NCBI GenBank assembly: GCA_003170655.1
Contig: PMYY01000188.1
Coordinates: forward strand, 1,955-27,573
Origin: Nitrospiraceae bacterium
GTDB taxonomy: Bacteria; Nitrospirota; Thermodesulfovibrionia; Thermodesulfovibrionales; Dissulfurispiraceae
DNA: 25,619 nucleotides
Direction of reading: 5' to 3'
Shown here: positions 24,462 through 25,619 of the stretch, one piece after another
How positions within the stretch are numbered: position 1 is the stretch's first letter
Layout of the letters: each line of letters starts with the position of its first letter
Made by a program: the position numbers and the translations under genes
Notes under the pieces: generated by a model
Databases searched by the model: none
What the model was told of the DNA's origin: nothing
Seen by the model: only the letters and a program-made list of their open reading frames with translations

Positions 24462-25193
24462 ATGAAGATGATAAGATCAAAGATTGCAATTATATTCGTT
24501 GTACTCCTGATGGTAGTTTTAACGACGGGAGGGTGTGTTCCCTCCGCAGAGAAGGCTCCGACGAAACAAGCTGATTACCATAACAAGATGGGAACAGCGT
24601 ATCTGAATGAGGGCAAGACCCAGCTCGCTTTTGTAGAGTTCCAGAAGGCAGTGCAGATTGAGCCTGACAATAAAGACATAGTCTATAATCTCGGTATCGT
24701 ATATCTGCGACTTGAAGACAATGAAAACGCAAAACAGTATTTTCTCAAGGCGGTCAAACTGGACCCCAAATTTGCAGATGCCTACAACAATCTTGGTGTT
24801 ACCTATATGCAGCTCGGGCAGTGGCGGGATGCCGTAGGAGCATTCCAGAAGGCACTCGCCAATTTGCTTTACCGGACGCCTGAGAAGGCCTTCTATAGCG
24901 TGGGGATGTGCTACTACCGGCTCGGCGAGTATGGAAAGGCGGTTGACTCATTTAAAGACTCTATCAGAAGAGATAATACGTTTGTTCTTCCCTATTACGG
25001 TATGGCGCTTGCGTACAACAAACTGGAACGATTCGGTGATGCCGCAGAGATGATGGATAGGGCCATCATGATTGATCCAGGGTATCAGGGCAACAGGGAC
25101 AAGAAGGTTGCCGATATGAACGAACGCCTGTATTCCGCAAAGGGAGAAGAAGAAAAGGATCTGCGGGATTATTTGGAAATAATGCAGTATTGA
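24462..25193 (+). CDS. TPR lipoprotein, PilW/NlpI-like (243 aa)
   Basis: The chosen ATG (24462) has AGAGGA eight bases upstream. It yields a lipoprotein signal: basic KMIRSK, a hydrophobic stretch, then TTGGC with lipid-carrying Cys around residue 24. The frame open from 24351 lies in the repeat and is rejected as a start. The mature part is four to five TPR units, with repeats starting at ADYHNKMGTAYL, KDIVYNLGIVYLRL, ADAYNNLGVTYMQL, EKAFYSVGMCYYRL and VLPYYGMALAY. The third repeat is followed by an insertion (NLLYRTPEKA) like that of PilW/PilF, the outer-membrane lipoproteins that help type IV pilus secretin assembly. No pilus genes are in view, so the exact role is open. Confidence 0.85.
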   Translation: MKMIRSKIAIIFVVLLMVVLTTGGCVPSAEKAPTKQADYHNKMGTAYLNEGKTQLAFVEFQKAVQIEPDNKDIVYNLGIVYLRLEDNENAKQYFLKAVKLDPKFADAYNNLGVTYMQLGQWRDAVGAFQKALANLLYRTPEKAFYSVGMCYYRLGEYGKAVDSFKDSIRRDNTFVLPYYGMALAYNKLERFGDAAEMMDRAIMIDPGYQGNRDKKVADMNERLYSAKGEEEKDLRDYLEIMQY

Positions 25194-25217
25194 TTTACTG
25201 TTGGCGGCGTGATTTGC

Positions 25218-25235
25218 GGGTACATACCCTTGTTT
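25218..25235 (+). terminator. Weak hairpin terminator after the TPR gene
   Basis: GGGTA / CA / TACCC (25218-25229) is followed by TTGTTT. The stem is short, so this is a weak candidate. Confidence 0.35.
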
Positions 25236-25253
25236 CCGCCCGTGAAACTTAGC

Positions 25254-25278
25254 GGCGCACACGTACTGTAGGTGCGCC
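25254..25278. repeat. Inverted repeat of the GTAGG family
   Basis: GGCGCAC (25254-25260) pairs with GTGCGCC (25272-25278) around an 11-base loop that contains CTGTAGG. There is no T-run after it on the plus strand. Confidence 0.45.
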
Positions 25279-25292
25279 CAACCCAAAACTAC

Positions 25293-25318
25293 AAAAAGCG
25301 GCTGCCCTTTCGGACAGC
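25293..25318 (-). terminator. Intrinsic terminator for the minus-strand toxin remnant
   Basis: On the minus strand GCTGTCC / GAAA / GGGCAGC (25318-25301) forms a 7-bp stem with one G-U pair and a GNRA loop. It is followed by CGCTTTTT and starts two bases after the last codon of the HicA-like remnant. Confidence 0.75.
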
Positions 25319-25320
25319 TG

Positions 25321-25521
25321 TCAGCAGAGCAGATTGAGCAACTCTTCGATAGTCATTCGCGTTTGAGGCAAATTTGACTTTAAAGTGGCTGGATTTTAAT
25401 CGACGGTATGTGTTGGCCCCGTTACCAGGAGGTTGCCTCGCTTCATCTGAATATAATTCCCCTTTTGGTAAACTATGTAGAATCCGACTTTCTCGAACGT
25501 TCTGACAACCTCGATCGGCAT
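25321..25521 (-). pseudogene. Decayed HicA-type toxin gene with in-frame stop
   Basis: ATG at 25521 gives MPIEVVRTFEKVGFYIVYQK and on to residue 41. Codon 42 is TAA (25398-25396), and the same frame then continues NPATLKSNLPQTRMTIEELL to TGA at 25321. The order matches HicA mRNA interferases: an EKxGF helix, the V-x-Q-KG-x-H strand, a basic strand, a V-P-x-H strand, then PGTLKSILRQ and a final TIEELL helix. Besides the nonsense codon, the GSH motif with the catalytic histidine reads GNY. So it looks dead in two ways. No HicB antitoxin is recognisable in the 98 bp left before the edge. Confidence 0.6.
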
Positions 25522-25548
25522 GAACTCTCCCACCACTAAACCGTCGCA

Positions 25549-25589
25549 GCAGTTCTAGTGGGGGTTTCCTGTTTCACAGAAGAACTGCG
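25549..25589. repeat. 8-bp inverted repeat near the right edge
   Basis: GCAGTTCT (25549-25556) and AGAACTGC (25582-25589) pair perfectly across 25 bases, upstream of the toxin remnant. It could be a regulatory site or chance. No gene is seen in 25522-25619. Confidence 0.3.
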
Positions 25590-25619
25590 TATCGGCTTTG
25601 GGGCTGATACGACTGACAC

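Noticed and set aside
13479..25280. CRISPR array
   Set aside because: The short palindromes are few, kilobases apart and unequal in length; there are no regularly spaced direct repeats and no cas genes.
1..25619. tRNA or rRNA genes
   Set aside because: No cloverleaf with a GTTCRA loop and matching stems, and no rRNA signature, was recognised by eye in the intergenic gaps. A tRNAscan-SE run would settle this.
25522..25619. HicB antitoxin fragment upstream of the toxin remnant
   Set aside because: The frames there contain stops and show no HicB pattern; the stretch is too short to decide.

Overview
The window is about 25.6 kb of bacterial DNA of roughly 50% GC. It looks like an anaerobe with Wood-Ljungdahl-type C1 metabolism. 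The reasons are a MetF-MetV pair preceded by an MvhD-type Fe-S protein, many 4Fe-4S ferredoxin modules, split archaeal-style glutamate synthase subunits and a NifU/NifS pair. Nitrospirota (Thermodesulfovibrionia) or Desulfobacterota are reasonable guesses from gene content, but the sequence alone does not settle the lineage.

Region 1 (1-11,962, all minus strand, read right to left) is one long cluster. It opens at a good promoter near 11,970-11,998 and runs mvhD, metV, metF, a degenerate glutamate-synthase-like FMN/Fe-S protein (460 aa), a canonical glutamate-synthase FMN/ferredoxin protein (506 aa) and a GATase-II plus GXGXG fusion (886 aa). These genes are coupled by overlaps or very short gaps. 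An intrinsic terminator (4,182-4,218) follows. Directly after it comes a second, differently arranged glutamate synthase set: GATase (369 aa), ferredoxin-FMN subunit (552 aa) and a GXGXG-GltD fusion that runs off the left edge. The genome therefore carries two complete split glutamate synthases in tandem, one of them in the same operon as methylenetetrahydrofolate reductase and a hydrogenase/Hdr-type electron adaptor. That linkage is the most interesting possible new system here.

Region 2 (12,030-16,850) holds a MATE exporter (+), a short cysteinyl-tRNA-synthetase-like protein (+) that has lost two of four zinc ligands and the anticodon domain, a PlsC-like acyltransferase (-) and an MFS exporter (-).

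Region 3 (16,945-18,895) is a TnpB-only IS200/IS605 element. Its ends carry the full IS608-type set of signals: TTAC/AAAG on the left, GAAT/TCAA on the right, and a bulged-T hairpin at both ends. It sits between the MFS gene and nifU.

Region 4 (18,907-25,619) holds nifU-nifS, mfd and a TPR lipoprotein on the plus strand. A decayed HicA-type toxin gene lies on the minus strand at the right edge. From 13.4 kb to the right end, intergenic gaps carry short palindromic repeats of the GTAGGGGC type. Three of them supply the TAG stop codon of the neighbouring gene.
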